Shown in pieces: positions 17,601 to 24,849 of a DNA stretch of 64,000 bases. Position numbers and translations under genes: made by a program. Each line of letters begins with the position of its first letter. The first letter of the stretch is position 1. The notes beneath the pieces were generated by a model that searched no databases, was not told the origin of the DNA, and was given only the letters and a program-made list of their open reading frames with translations. Origin of the DNA: an uncultured Bacteroides sp. (GTDB lineage Bacteria; Bacteroidota; Bacteroidia; Bacteroidales; Bacteroidaceae); contig CALUOR010000015.1 of assembly GCA_944322285.1 (NCBI GenBank), positions 1 to 64,000 of the forward strand, given 5' to 3'.

Positions 17601-17860
17601 GGGCGGTTGAAGACGGTTCGTTCCTGCGCTTGAACACCTTGACTTTGGGATATACTTTGCCGAAGTCGCTGACTACGAAGGCACACATTCAGAATTTACG
17701 TTTCTATGTAACGGCTTACAACGTATTTTGTATCACAGGTTACTCCGGTTTCGATCCCGAAGTTTCTACGGCTTTACAGACCAACTTGACTCCGGGTGTG
17801 GACTACTCCGCTTATCCGAAGAGCCGTCAGTTTGTAATCGGTGTCAATTTGAATTTCTAA
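14633..17860 (+). CDS. SusC/RagA-family TonB-dependent outer-membrane transporter
   Basis: The 1075-aa protein has a signal peptide (cleaved near VSAQN, about residue 31), a carboxypeptidase-like regulatory domain (about 33-120; VKGTVKDKTGETVIGASV), the EEVVVIGYGSVKKKDLTGSV TonB-box/plug start (about 118-137), a plug and a 22-strand barrel ending VIGVNLNF. It imports oligosaccharides across the outer membrane with its SusD partner, 21 bp downstream. No STN domain is present, so it should not signal to a FecR protein. No regulator gene lies beside this locus. Several ATGs occur at the start (14633, 14642, 14654); the first is chosen. Confidence 0.93.
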   Translation: MQRMSNKMQTMRSMLLFLLVAVISLGVSAQNVTVKGTVKDKTGETVIGASVVLKGNSSVGTITDIDGNFSLSVPAGSTLVISYVGMKTQEVKLDGSSSYEITLDDDSQALEEVVVIGYGSVKKKDLTGSVATVNSEVLAAVPVASATEALTGKMAGVQITTTEGSPDAEMKIRVRGGGSITGDNTPLFIVDGFPVESISDIPASDIEDMTVLKDASSTAIYGSRGANGVILVTTKSGKEGKVNVSYNAYYSWKKIAKTLDVLDPYDYAKWQYELAMLKDNVTSYEQFFGKYEDMDMYQNIPYNDWQDLTFGRTGHTFNHNLSVTGGTDRIRYSFSYAHMNDKAIMEGSNYKRDNFSLKLNTKPTKNTTLDFSIRYSETDIRGGGANETSSTLDSDKRLKYSVIYTPIPLANLDESAGSSDDDLGNLFHPVTAIYDNDRLKERKQLNMNGSFGWEIFKNFKVKTEFGYDDYRNNDQRFWGTTTYYVKNTPTGANAGHPAIRLTNQFRHRFRNTNTINYDFAKLFNNEDHNMNLLVGHEWIITKENELQNEVHGFPDWISSTEAWRLTNLSGTTPYNIQNTLDPDDKLLSFFGRLNYDYKSKYLVSATFRADASSKFSDENRWGYFPSAAVAWRISSESFMEGAKNWLDDLKLRFSYGTAGNNNIPSGQLVQVYNSSTTSWINGFNNYWAPSKTMANADLKWETTITRNLGLDFTMFGGKLNGTIEAYLNTTKDLLIEFPVSGTGYDTQYRNMGETQNKGIEATINWTIVNKKNWGLSLNANIGFNKNEIKDLGIMQDFGQDTQWASTEIGQDFWIAKGGSVGQMRGYRSDGRYEVSDFVGYDAAAESWILRDDVTDCSAVVGTLRPGMMKLKDLNGDGIVDASYDDREIIGDANPVATGGFGINARAYGFDLSANFNFSIGNDIYNANKIEYTMTSKYQYRNMITEMADGKRWTNLNPDGTICNDPEQLAAMNANTTMWSPMTQRMVFSDWAVEDGSFLRLNTLTLGYTLPKSLTTKAHIQNLRFYVTAYNVFCITGYSGFDPEVSTALQTNLTPGVDYSAYPKSRQFVIGVNLNF

Positions 17861-17881
17861 ACCAACTTAAAACAAGAAAGT

Positions 17882-19747
17882 ATGAAAAAAATATTTTATA
17901 TACCAATACTGGCATTGTCGCTAGCAGGCAGCATGACTTCCTGCGACATGGAAGCTCCTTCGCAATCTACCATGGACGCTTCACTCATCTATTCCCAGTA
18001 TTCCATGGCTGAGACTGTTGTAATGGCTATTCATCAATCTTTTTGTGAAACCAACTCTTACCGCGGACGTTTTTTGCCTTACTACGGCATTAACACGGAT
18101 GTAGAATGGATTAACGGCTTGGATGCCAATGGTGTCAGAGATGGAGACAAGATGGATTTGGCTACTTATAATGCTCAACCGTCCAATGGACAGATGAATA
18201 CGGATAATAATGCGTACGCCAAATTCTACGAAGGCATTGAACGTGCCAATATGGCGATTGATGGTATTCGTACCTATGGTGATATTGAAAACAATCCGGA
18301 TATGGCACAGTTGTTGGGTGAAGCTTTGACATTGCGAGCCGTTATTTACCTCGACTTAATTAAAGGATGGGGAGATGTCCCGGCGCGTTTTGAACCAATC
18401 ACTTCCGAAACTATGTATTTACCTCGTACGGATCGTGATGAAATCTACAAGCAGTTGCTGGCTGATTTGGAAGAAGCCGAGGGTTATGTTTATTGGCCAA
18501 ATGCTTCAACCATTACTCAAAGCGTGGAACGTGTCAGCAAAGCGTTCGTAAAAGGTCTTCGTGCCCGTATCGCTCTGTATGCCGGTGGCTATAGTCAGCG
18601 TGCCGATGGCATCCGTTTGAGTAACGACCCCGAGCTGGACCGTACAGCCATGTACACCATTGCCCGTGACGAATGTCTTGATGTCATCGCTCAGTATCCC
18701 AACCTGTCTACCATGGCTTTTAAGGATAATTTTATGAACTTGTGTAAAGACGTGGTAGCTGCAGGTAGCGAATCTATTTGGGAAATACCGTTCTCTGAAG
18801 GCCGTGGTCGTGTACTATACACATTAGGTGTGAGACACCAGGCTACTGATCAATACACCGGACAGGCACGTGGAGGCGTGAATGGTCCACTTCCTTCATT
18901 GTTCTATGACTATGATGTGGAAGATGTACGCCGTAATATTACTTGTGCGCCTTTTGACTGGTCAAAAACTTTGACTAATGGACGTAGTGCACAAGAAGTA
19001 GCAGACTCAAAGCGTTGGAATTTTGGAAAGCTTCGCTATGAATGGATGAACCGTATCGTGACATCTACGAACGATGACGGTGTAAACTGGCAATACATGC
19101 GCTTGGCTGACGTTTATTTGATGGCAGCCGAAGCCATCAATGAACTGGAAGGCCCTTCCGGTGCCGCCCAATACATGAAAGCGGTTTTGGATCGTGCGCT
19201 TCCTGCCAATAAAGTTTCCACTTACATGACTGCGGCAACTGCGAGCAAAGACGCATTCTTTGACGCTATTGTGGAACAACGAGCTTTGGAATTTGCGGGA
19301 GAGTCACTGAGAAAGGCTGACTTGATACGTTGGAATTTGTTGAAGGAAAAGCTGGATGAGGCCAAAGCAAAGATGAAACAATTGACACGTCGTGAAGGGA
19401 AGTACGCAGGTCTACCCGAAAAGGTATATTATTTCCAAACTTGTGTAAATGAAAATGAAGCAAGTGGTATTTTGTCTACAATGCCGGCAGGTGCCTACAC
19501 ATCTGTAGAGACTATCGATGGAATGACAGATATACTTATTGTTTACGGTTTAAATTATGGCGATACCGATGAGATAGGTGAAACCTTATTGGGCCAAGGG
19601 TATTCGAGCAAAACGTGGCTTAGCACAAGTAATTTGGAAGATTCTATGATTGATGTACTTTATGTAAACAATCCAAATGAAAACCAATTTTGGCCAATTT
19701 GGCAAATCTTCATTGATACTAGCAACGGAATGTTAACTAATGACTAA
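17882..19747 (+). CDS. SusD/RagB-family glycan-binding lipoprotein
   Basis: The 621-aa lipoprotein (lipobox MTSC, Cys21) has the SusD architecture: an N-terminal TPR-rich region (ANMAIDGIRTYG, ALTLRAVIYLDLIKGWGDVPAR) and a C-terminal RagB block with YMRLADVYLMAAEAINEL and EQRALEFAGESLRKADLIRWN. It lies at the outer face as the lid of the SusC transporter and captures the oligosaccharide. It sits between the SusC-like gene and a DUF5123-type protein (11 bp downstream), so the three form an operon. The ligand cannot be read from sequence. Confidence 0.93.
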   Translation: MKKIFYIPILALSLAGSMTSCDMEAPSQSTMDASLIYSQYSMAETVVMAIHQSFCETNSYRGRFLPYYGINTDVEWINGLDANGVRDGDKMDLATYNAQPSNGQMNTDNNAYAKFYEGIERANMAIDGIRTYGDIENNPDMAQLLGEALTLRAVIYLDLIKGWGDVPARFEPITSETMYLPRTDRDEIYKQLLADLEEAEGYVYWPNASTITQSVERVSKAFVKGLRARIALYAGGYSQRADGIRLSNDPELDRTAMYTIARDECLDVIAQYPNLSTMAFKDNFMNLCKDVVAAGSESIWEIPFSEGRGRVLYTLGVRHQATDQYTGQARGGVNGPLPSLFYDYDVEDVRRNITCAPFDWSKTLTNGRSAQEVADSKRWNFGKLRYEWMNRIVTSTNDDGVNWQYMRLADVYLMAAEAINELEGPSGAAQYMKAVLDRALPANKVSTYMTAATASKDAFFDAIVEQRALEFAGESLRKADLIRWNLLKEKLDEAKAKMKQLTRREGKYAGLPEKVYYFQTCVNENEASGILSTMPAGAYTSVETIDGMTDILIVYGLNYGDTDEIGETLLGQGYSSKTWLSTSNLEDSMIDVLYVNNPNENQFWPIWQIFIDTSNGMLTND

Positions 19748-19758
19748 ATAGCGACATT

Positions 19759-21330
19759 ATGAAAAAATTGAAGAAATATACATACGTGTTAGGGCTTGCC
19801 ATTGCGGCCCTAACCACTGTTGCTTGCGAGGACCAAAGCGAGGAAATCACAAGCATTGAATACAGCCGCTACTTTGCTCCTATTAATTTGGAAGCAAGAG
19901 TATTGAATCTTACTGATGTCCGCCTGACATGGACACCCAGCCAAGGCGCTACCAGTTATAATATAGAAGTTTTTGCCAATGATAGCCTTTCCTTCGAAGG
20001 TGAGCCTGTAGTCAGCTTAAGCGGTATTACTGCCGATCAGCTGCCTTACACTATTGAAGACTTGGAAGGTGATACGAAGACATCATTACGTGTACAAGCC
20101 GTGGGCGAAGACGCATCTAAGACATCCACTTGGAGCAGTGTATATGTCAAGACAGAACCTGAGCAATTGTTTGAGGAAGTGACTGATGATGATATTGAGT
20201 CTACAGAAGTTACCTTACGCTGGCCGGCCGGCATCAGTGTCACCCACATTACAATAACTCCCGCTATAGAAAGCGGAGATTATCAGTTGAACAACGAGGA
20301 AATGGCCAATGGTGTAGCAACAATTACAGGCTTGACTCCCGAAACCGACTATACATTCAGACTAAAGAATGGAGAAAAAACTTGTGGTACACAAAATGTA
20401 ACCTCAGGATTAAATCTGGAAGGTAAGACAGTAGTAGAAGCAGGAGAGGATTTGACTTCTTTATTGGACAATTCTACGGAAGGCGAGATTTTCGTTTTGC
20501 CAGAAGACGAGTTTAACATCGGTGATTACAAACTGGATAACTCCGTCACGCTGATTTCCTATAAGCCAAGCCGCAAAGCAACAATTAACGGTCGAATCAA
20601 ACTGGAAGAAGGCGTTAAAGATTTGACTATATCAAGGGTCATCATGGATGGCACTACGTCAGATGGAGGTCAGGCATTTGAGTTTTCCGATGCAGTTACG
20701 TATGGCACATTGACGATAGAAGACAGTGAGATAAGAAATTATACTAAAGGATTCTATTATGTGAGCAAGGCTTCTACGATTGAAGGCATCAACATAGATA
20801 ATTGCTTGATTCATAATATTATATGTGACGGTGGTGATATGTTTGATTGTCGTGCCGGTTATATAAAGGCCATCACTTTAGCAAACAGTACGGTATGGAA
20901 CAGTTGCGCAGGACGCGATTTTATACGTTACGATGACAAATCTGGCGACTTCCCCGGTGCTACGCCGACCATATTGGTTGACCATTGTACAATAGACGGT
21001 GTAAGTAATAACAGCAGCCGTCGCCTCTTCTACATCCGCTTTAAAGGAAACAAGGTAACGTTTACGAATAACATTGTTTCCAATACAGAACCTGGAAGAG
21101 GATTTACAGATAGCAGCAACACCGATCCTGAAACCGTATTTAGCAACAACAACTACTTCAACACTAAGAACTTAGTTTCAAATGACGGTTTAGCAGAAGG
21201 CAAAGATTTGTTATTTGACACCGAGGGTTATACCTACGATCCTGGCTATGCCAATGCTGCTGAAGGAGACTTTACGTTGAGCCACGAAGATTTGATTTAC
21301 TATCAGGTCGGTGACCCGCGCTGGTATTGA
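19759..21330 (+). CDS. DUF4957/DUF5123-type surface glycan-binding lipoprotein
   Basis: The 523-aa lipoprotein (lipobox TVAC, Cys23) carries two fibronectin type III-like modules (about 40-125 and 135-215; TPETDYTFRLKNGEK) followed by a right-handed beta-helix-like half (about 220-523; repeated N-N and I-x-N-C turns) ending GDPRWY, typical of DUF5123. Third genes of this kind in Bacteroides PULs bind pectic glycans, so this PUL may target a pectin or related polymer. No enzyme is encoded in the operon, and degradation would need enzymes elsewhere. It is followed by a strong terminator. Confidence 0.75.
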   Translation: MKKLKKYTYVLGLAIAALTTVACEDQSEEITSIEYSRYFAPINLEARVLNLTDVRLTWTPSQGATSYNIEVFANDSLSFEGEPVVSLSGITADQLPYTIEDLEGDTKTSLRVQAVGEDASKTSTWSSVYVKTEPEQLFEEVTDDDIESTEVTLRWPAGISVTHITITPAIESGDYQLNNEEMANGVATITGLTPETDYTFRLKNGEKTCGTQNVTSGLNLEGKTVVEAGEDLTSLLDNSTEGEIFVLPEDEFNIGDYKLDNSVTLISYKPSRKATINGRIKLEEGVKDLTISRVIMDGTTSDGGQAFEFSDAVTYGTLTIEDSEIRNYTKGFYYVSKASTIEGINIDNCLIHNIICDGGDMFDCRAGYIKAITLANSTVWNSCAGRDFIRYDDKSGDFPGATPTILVDHCTIDGVSNNSSRRLFYIRFKGNKVTFTNNIVSNTEPGRGFTDSSNTDPETVFSNNNYFNTKNLVSNDGLAEGKDLLFDTEGYTYDPGYANAAEGDFTLSHEDLIYYQVGDPRWY

Positions 21331-21360
21331 TCACTCTGTTCTTCATAATACTAATCGAGA

Positions 21361-21393
21361 CGGGCTGCTTCGGAAACGGGGCAGCCCGTTTTG
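21361..21393 (+). terminator. Rho-independent terminator of the first PUL
   Basis: The stem CGGGCTGC/GCAGCCCG (21361-21388, with a short internal loop) is followed by TTTTGTT, 30 bp after the DUF5123 gene stop. Confidence 0.8.
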
Positions 21394-21424
21394 TTGGATA
21401 TTGATTACTTGACAAAGAATTATT

Positions 21425-21468
21425 GGATACTTTGCCATTTATCCTTGGATATTTTGCCATTTATCCTT
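21425..21468. repeat. 22-bp tandem repeat, two units
   Basis: Two adjacent 22-bp units (21425-21446, 21447-21468) differ at one position and contain the core TTTGCCATTTATCC. They lie between the PUL terminator and the convergent queE stop. No coding potential. Confidence 0.75.
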
Positions 21469-21487
21469 GATTACTTTTATAACCCAT

Positions 21488-22033
21488 CTACTGGATGTCT
21501 ATCAACTTATGTGTCTGCAAGCTAAGCCGCCAACGTGGATGGGCCAGCACACAAGCCACGGTTTCCGCCGTATTAAGACACGAACAGGGCTGTAGGAAAA
21601 AGTGAGTGGCCGGCAATTGTTCATAAGGAGTGAGGTCCTGTCCCCTATACACTACCTTGACTTCGTCCATACGAGTAAGCCTCACTCCCCCGCCCTCCTT
21701 GGGCGAGCAAGTTACCCAATCAATGCCTTGAGGCAAAGAACGGGTGCCATTCGTCTCAATGCATACGTACTTCCCAGCTCGATGAAGCGCATCCACCAGC
21801 ACATCGTCTATCCACAACGAAGGCTCTCCACCGGTCAAGATAACCATACGGGCAGGATACTTCTCCACTTCTGCAAGAATTTCCTCATCGCTCATCTCCA
21901 CTCCTTCCTCATGCAGGGTGTCACAAAAAGAACATTTCAAGTTGCAACCGGAGAAACGGAGAAAGACGGCAGGCGTGCCCGTATAATATCCCTCGCCTTG
22001 CAGGCTATAAAATATCTCGTTAATCTTTCTCAT
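21488..22033 (-). CDS. queE: 7-carboxy-7-deazaguanine synthase (radical SAM)
   Basis: The 181-aa compact radical SAM enzyme starts MRKINEIFYSLQGEGYYTGTP. It has the Cx3Cx2C cluster motif CNLKCSFC (about residues 30-37), the GGEP motif in LTGGEPSLW, and a short barrel as in other QueE proteins. It converts carboxy-tetrahydropterin to 7-carboxy-7-deazaguanine in the queuosine pathway. The start at 22033 is used rather than an in-frame ATG at 22045 because it matches the family N-terminus. The gene overlaps the 3' end of queD by 14 bp, which suggests coupled translation. Confidence 0.9.
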   Translation of the reverse strand: MRKINEIFYSLQGEGYYTGTPAVFLRFSGCNLKCSFCDTLHEEGVEMSDEEILAEVEKYPARMVILTGGEPSLWIDDVLVDALHRAGKYVCIETNGTRSLPQGIDWVTCSPKEGGGVRLTRMDEVKVVYRGQDLTPYEQLPATHFFLQPCSCLNTAETVACVLAHPRWRLSLQTHKLIDIQ

Positions 22034-22352
22034 ACACCGCAACATTGCTTTCCGACTCCTGCACTTCCACTTTGAAGCAAGTAGGAATTTGTTCGCACAC
22101 CCAACGGGCGATATTCTCGGCCGTGGGATTAAAAGGAAGCACTTCGTTGAGATTTTTGTGGTCGAGTCCTCCTTTTACCACCTCTTTAATATGACTAAAA
22201 TCTACGACCATGCCATCGGCATTCAGCTCGCACGAACGGCAATAGACGGTGATTATCCAGTTGTGACCATGCAGATTCTCACACTTGCTGGGATAAGAAA
22301 GGCGCAGGCTATGGGCGGCCGACACCTCCATGCGTTTAATAATTGTGTACAT
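22020..22352 (-). CDS. queD: 6-carboxy-5,6,7,8-tetrahydropterin synthase
   Basis: This 110-aa QueD/PTPS-family protein has the zinc-binding histidines in SAAHSL (about residue 14) and LHGHNW (about 28-33), and a catalytic DFSHIK / LDHKNLN segment (about residues 50-70). It makes carboxy-tetrahydropterin from dihydroneopterin triphosphate in queuosine synthesis. The next gene, queE, overlaps it and performs the following step. A minus-strand promoter box TAATTTTG lies at 22413-22406. Its short length and second-gene context favour QueD over eukaryote-like PTPS. Confidence 0.9.
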   Translation of the reverse strand: MYTIIKRMEVSAAHSLRLSYPSKCENLHGHNWIITVYCRSCELNADGMVVDFSHIKEVVKGGLDHKNLNEVLPFNPTAENIARWVCEQIPTCFKVEVQESESNVAVYEKD

Positions 22353-22405
22353 ACCAATGAACTTATTCTAACTGTTTATGCACCTAATGTCACCTCGATG
22401 CGGCG

Positions 22406-22413
22406 CAAAATTA
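22406..22413 (-). promoter_or_regulatory. Promoter -7 box of queDE
   Basis: TAATTTTG on the minus strand, 54 nt before the queD ATG. Confidence 0.5.
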
Positions 22414-22424
22414 CAAAAAAGGCC

Positions 22425-22490
22425 GTACCTCCGCAAAAGAAAAGCCATGTCTTTGCGAGAGAAAGGTCTTCCCTTCGCAAGAATTTGGCC
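22425..22490. repeat. 22-bp-period degenerate tandem array, three units
   Basis: Three exact-length units (22425-22446, 22447-22468, 22469-22490) share a YCGCAAAAGA / TTTGCGAGAG / TTCGCAAGAA core; neighbours agree at 12-13 of 22 positions. The array lies between the divergent queD and slyD promoters, and the third unit contains the TTTG that forms the slyD -33 element. Confidence 0.6.
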
Positions 22491-22516
22491 TCATCTCAAA
22501 ATAATTCGTATCTTTG
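22484..22516 (+). promoter_or_regulatory. Promoter of slyD
   Basis: TTTG (22484-22487), a 21-nt spacer and TATCTTTG (22509-22516), followed by a 28-nt leader to the ATG. Confidence 0.65.
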
Positions 22517-22544
22517 CGCCCACAAAATACATAAAACAAATCAT

Positions 22545-23114
22545 ATGGAACCAAACAAGTACATTACCGTAGCTTACAAGCTATACACCATCGAAGACGG
22601 TGAGCGCGAATTGACAGAAGAAGCCACCGTAGCGCATCCTTTCCAATTCATTTCCGGCTTGGGACTGACACTCGAAGCCTTCGAGGAACAATTAAAAGAC
22701 TTGAATCCGGGCGAGAAGTTCGACTTCACCATTGCCGCATCCGACGCATACGGCGAATATGATGAAGACCATGTCATCGACCTACCCAAAGATATCTTCC
22801 TGATAGATGGAAAGTTTGATAACGAACATATCGTGGAAGGTGCCGTTATTCCGTTAATGACCGCTGAAGGGCAACGCATTAACGGAAGCGTAGTGGAAGT
22901 GAAAGAGGATGTTGTGGTTATGGACATGAATCACCCCTTGGCTGGTTGCGACCTGAATTTTGTAGGCGAAATCGTGACAAACCGCCCTGCTACGAACGAA
23001 GAGTTGGCCGAAACAGCCCGCATAATGAGCGGTGGTTGCAGCGGATGCGGTGGCGGATGTTGTGGCGATGACGATTGTAGTGAAGAAGGCTGCGGCGGAG
23101 GATGCTGCCATTGA
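22545..23114 (+). CDS. slyD: SlyD-type FKBP peptidyl-prolyl isomerase with Cys-rich metal-binding tail
   Basis: This 189-aa protein has an FKBP domain split by an insert-in-flap domain, as in SlyD: FISGLGLTLEAFEEQLKDL (about 30-50), then DAYGEYDEDHVIDLP and the flap segment GAVIPLMTAEGQ. Its last 27 residues hold eight Cys and a terminal His in a Gly-rich context, a likely zinc or nickel site. It acts in the cytoplasm as a folding helper and possibly a metal store. The start at 22545 matches the promoter at 22484-22516; the frame is open far upstream only through queD antisense sequence. Confidence 0.88.
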   Translation: MEPNKYITVAYKLYTIEDGERELTEEATVAHPFQFISGLGLTLEAFEEQLKDLNPGEKFDFTIAASDAYGEYDEDHVIDLPKDIFLIDGKFDNEHIVEGAVIPLMTAEGQRINGSVVEVKEDVVVMDMNHPLAGCDLNFVGEIVTNRPATNEELAETARIMSGGCSGCGGGCCGDDDCSEEGCGGGCCH

Positions 23115-23134
23115 TGTGCTTACGAATGTGCTAT

Positions 23135-23202
23135 AAAGACACAGAGACACAGAGATTTTATTGATTTATCAATATATTTCTCTGTGCCTTTGTGTCTCTG
23201 CG
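23135..23202. repeat. Inverted repeat with 8-bp microrepeat arms
   Basis: The left arm (23135-23156) is GACACAGA repeated twice plus a partial unit. The right arm (23177-23202) is an inverted version with the same 8-bp period. It lies between slyD and the convergent GH43 gene and may act as a terminator for both, though it has no clean T-run. Confidence 0.65.
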
Positions 23203-23229
23203 TTCTAAGTCATTTCGGCACAGCCGCTT

Positions 23230-24819
23230 TTATTCCATTTCATAATGGAAATAATCCACATCTACATACCCTTTCTCCTCCTCGTTATTATAGCAATATA
23301 TGCCTATTCGATCTCCCCGATAATTGCCCCACTTTAACTGATAAGGCTGACCATAGGGAATGAAATTGTCTCCATCCAGGCTATAATAATATTGGGAGAG
23401 TCCATCGTTTCCCCACGAAGAACGCAGCCAGATGAAAGTACCTGCAAATTCCGTTTTCAACGAAGTCTGGTCATTCTCAGTATACTCCAGGCGTTTTACT
23501 CCATCTTTCTGAGAAATTCCTAAAGACGAAGAGCTTTGTGAGAAGTGGCACAATCCGGCTTTCTGGCCATCGGCAAATCCGGATAAATCCAGTTTAATCG
23601 TCACTTCATTTCTGGTGGTTCGGAAACTTCTTTGAGTCAGTGTGTTTCCTGCAGCTAAAAGCGTGTCTTTTCTCAAGGGGGTAAAAGCCTTCAACCGAAG
23701 CCAACCGGGACGCTCATCCAAAGAGAACATCTCTTTCCGCGGCTGATAATTCCATTGCCATTGAGCGGGAAGGATGGAAGAATCAAAATCATCGCTCCGG
23801 GCAATATAGAAGGCCGGAGTAGAATTACCTTCCGGCATCTTTCCAGTCCACGCCATAGTGCCTATTCCTTCCGGAAGCACTTCCCCGATAATAGGCCATC
23901 CGTCTATCCAAGTAACTGGCAACAGGCTAACTTGTCTGCCGGCCCAATCGCCTGAGCCATGGTGGGTTAGAAAATACCAATTCCCGTCCGCATTATCTAT
24001 CAGACCTCCTTGGTTAGGCTCCATCGCCTCAACCGATGGCAAGGCCAATTGCTTTTCTTCCTCATAAGGGCCGAAGAGATTTCTGGAGCGTTTAGCCAAT
24101 ACATAACGCCCTATCCCCGGCTTGTATTCACTGAACACCAGGTAATACCAGCCATTCACCTTTATCAGCTTGCTGGCTTCACGTCCGTTGCCTTCATTGA
24201 CCAATTGTGCCGAAGACTTATCAATACTTTTGGCATCGGGCGACATCCGATAGATATAAGACTTATAATTGTCGGCAAAATGAGTCCCGATGAAACAAAC
24301 ATCTCCGTTATCATCGAATAAAACGGAACAATCATCCCATCCGGCTTCCCGCATAATAGGATGCAGAGGTTCCCAAGGCCCTTCGGGATTGGAAGCGGAA
24401 GTCATGAAGAAACCTTCGTCAGGAGTCCCGAAAAAGATATAAAACCGGCCTTGGTGATAGCGGATGGTTCCCGCCCAAATGCCACGGGCATACCGGTTCA
24501 TGCGTTTCCAACTGAGTTCGGGACCTATTTGAGTCAAATCTGCCACCGCCTGACCGCAAATCCTCCAATTAACCAGATCCTTAGAATGCAAAATCGTCAT
24601 ACCGGGAGAGAATTGAAAAGTAGAACTAATGGCATAATAATCATCCCCCACCCGTATACAATCTATGTCGCTATAATCGGAGGGAATAATCGGATTCTGA
24701 TAAAGAGAATCTTGAAACTCCCCCCACGTTGTCCAGTTTCCCCATTGGCGCGTAGTTTGTCCATAAATAAAGCTAAAGAACAAACTGAACAATAACATCA
24801 AACAAACTTTGTATTTCAT
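23230..24819 (-). CDS. Glycoside hydrolase family 43 enzyme (arabinofuranosidase/xylosidase type)
   Basis: The 529-aa secreted protein has a signal peptide cleaved near IYGQ (residues 20-21). The five-bladed propeller shows the catalytic base in YSDIDCIRVGDDYY (Asp51), the pKa modulator in GWDDCSVLFDDNG and the general acid Glu in GNGREASKL. A C-terminal beta-sandwich (about 335-529) follows, as in the XynB-like subgroup. It is the last gene of the second PUL, 30 bp after another GH43 gene. It probably removes arabinose or xylose side chains from the imported oligosaccharide in the periplasm. The subfamily, and so the exact linkage, is not certain. Confidence 0.85.
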   Translation of the reverse strand: MKYKVCLMLLFSLFFSFIYGQTTRQWGNWTTWGEFQDSLYQNPIIPSDYSDIDCIRVGDDYYAISSTFQFSPGMTILHSKDLVNWRICGQAVADLTQIGPELSWKRMNRYARGIWAGTIRYHQGRFYIFFGTPDEGFFMTSASNPEGPWEPLHPIMREAGWDDCSVLFDDNGDVCFIGTHFADNYKSYIYRMSPDAKSIDKSSAQLVNEGNGREASKLIKVNGWYYLVFSEYKPGIGRYVLAKRSRNLFGPYEEEKQLALPSVEAMEPNQGGLIDNADGNWYFLTHHGSGDWAGRQVSLLPVTWIDGWPIIGEVLPEGIGTMAWTGKMPEGNSTPAFYIARSDDFDSSILPAQWQWNYQPRKEMFSLDERPGWLRLKAFTPLRKDTLLAAGNTLTQRSFRTTRNEVTIKLDLSGFADGQKAGLCHFSQSSSSLGISQKDGVKRLEYTENDQTSLKTEFAGTFIWLRSSWGNDGLSQYYYSLDGDNFIPYGQPYQLKWGNYRGDRIGIYCYNNEEEKGYVDVDYFHYEME

Positions 24820-24849
24820 GATAAAAACTAAATAAATAGGGTTAATATA

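Noticed and set aside
22089-22544. An in-frame N-terminal extension of slyD running antisense to queD
   Set aside because: A clear promoter and leader lie just before 22545, and the extension is the shadow of queD and of the 22-bp array.
23135-23202. A standard terminator for slyD
   Set aside because: The hairpin is strong but lacks a clean T-run and has an 8-bp internal period, so it is better classed with the microrepeat elements; it may still stop transcription.
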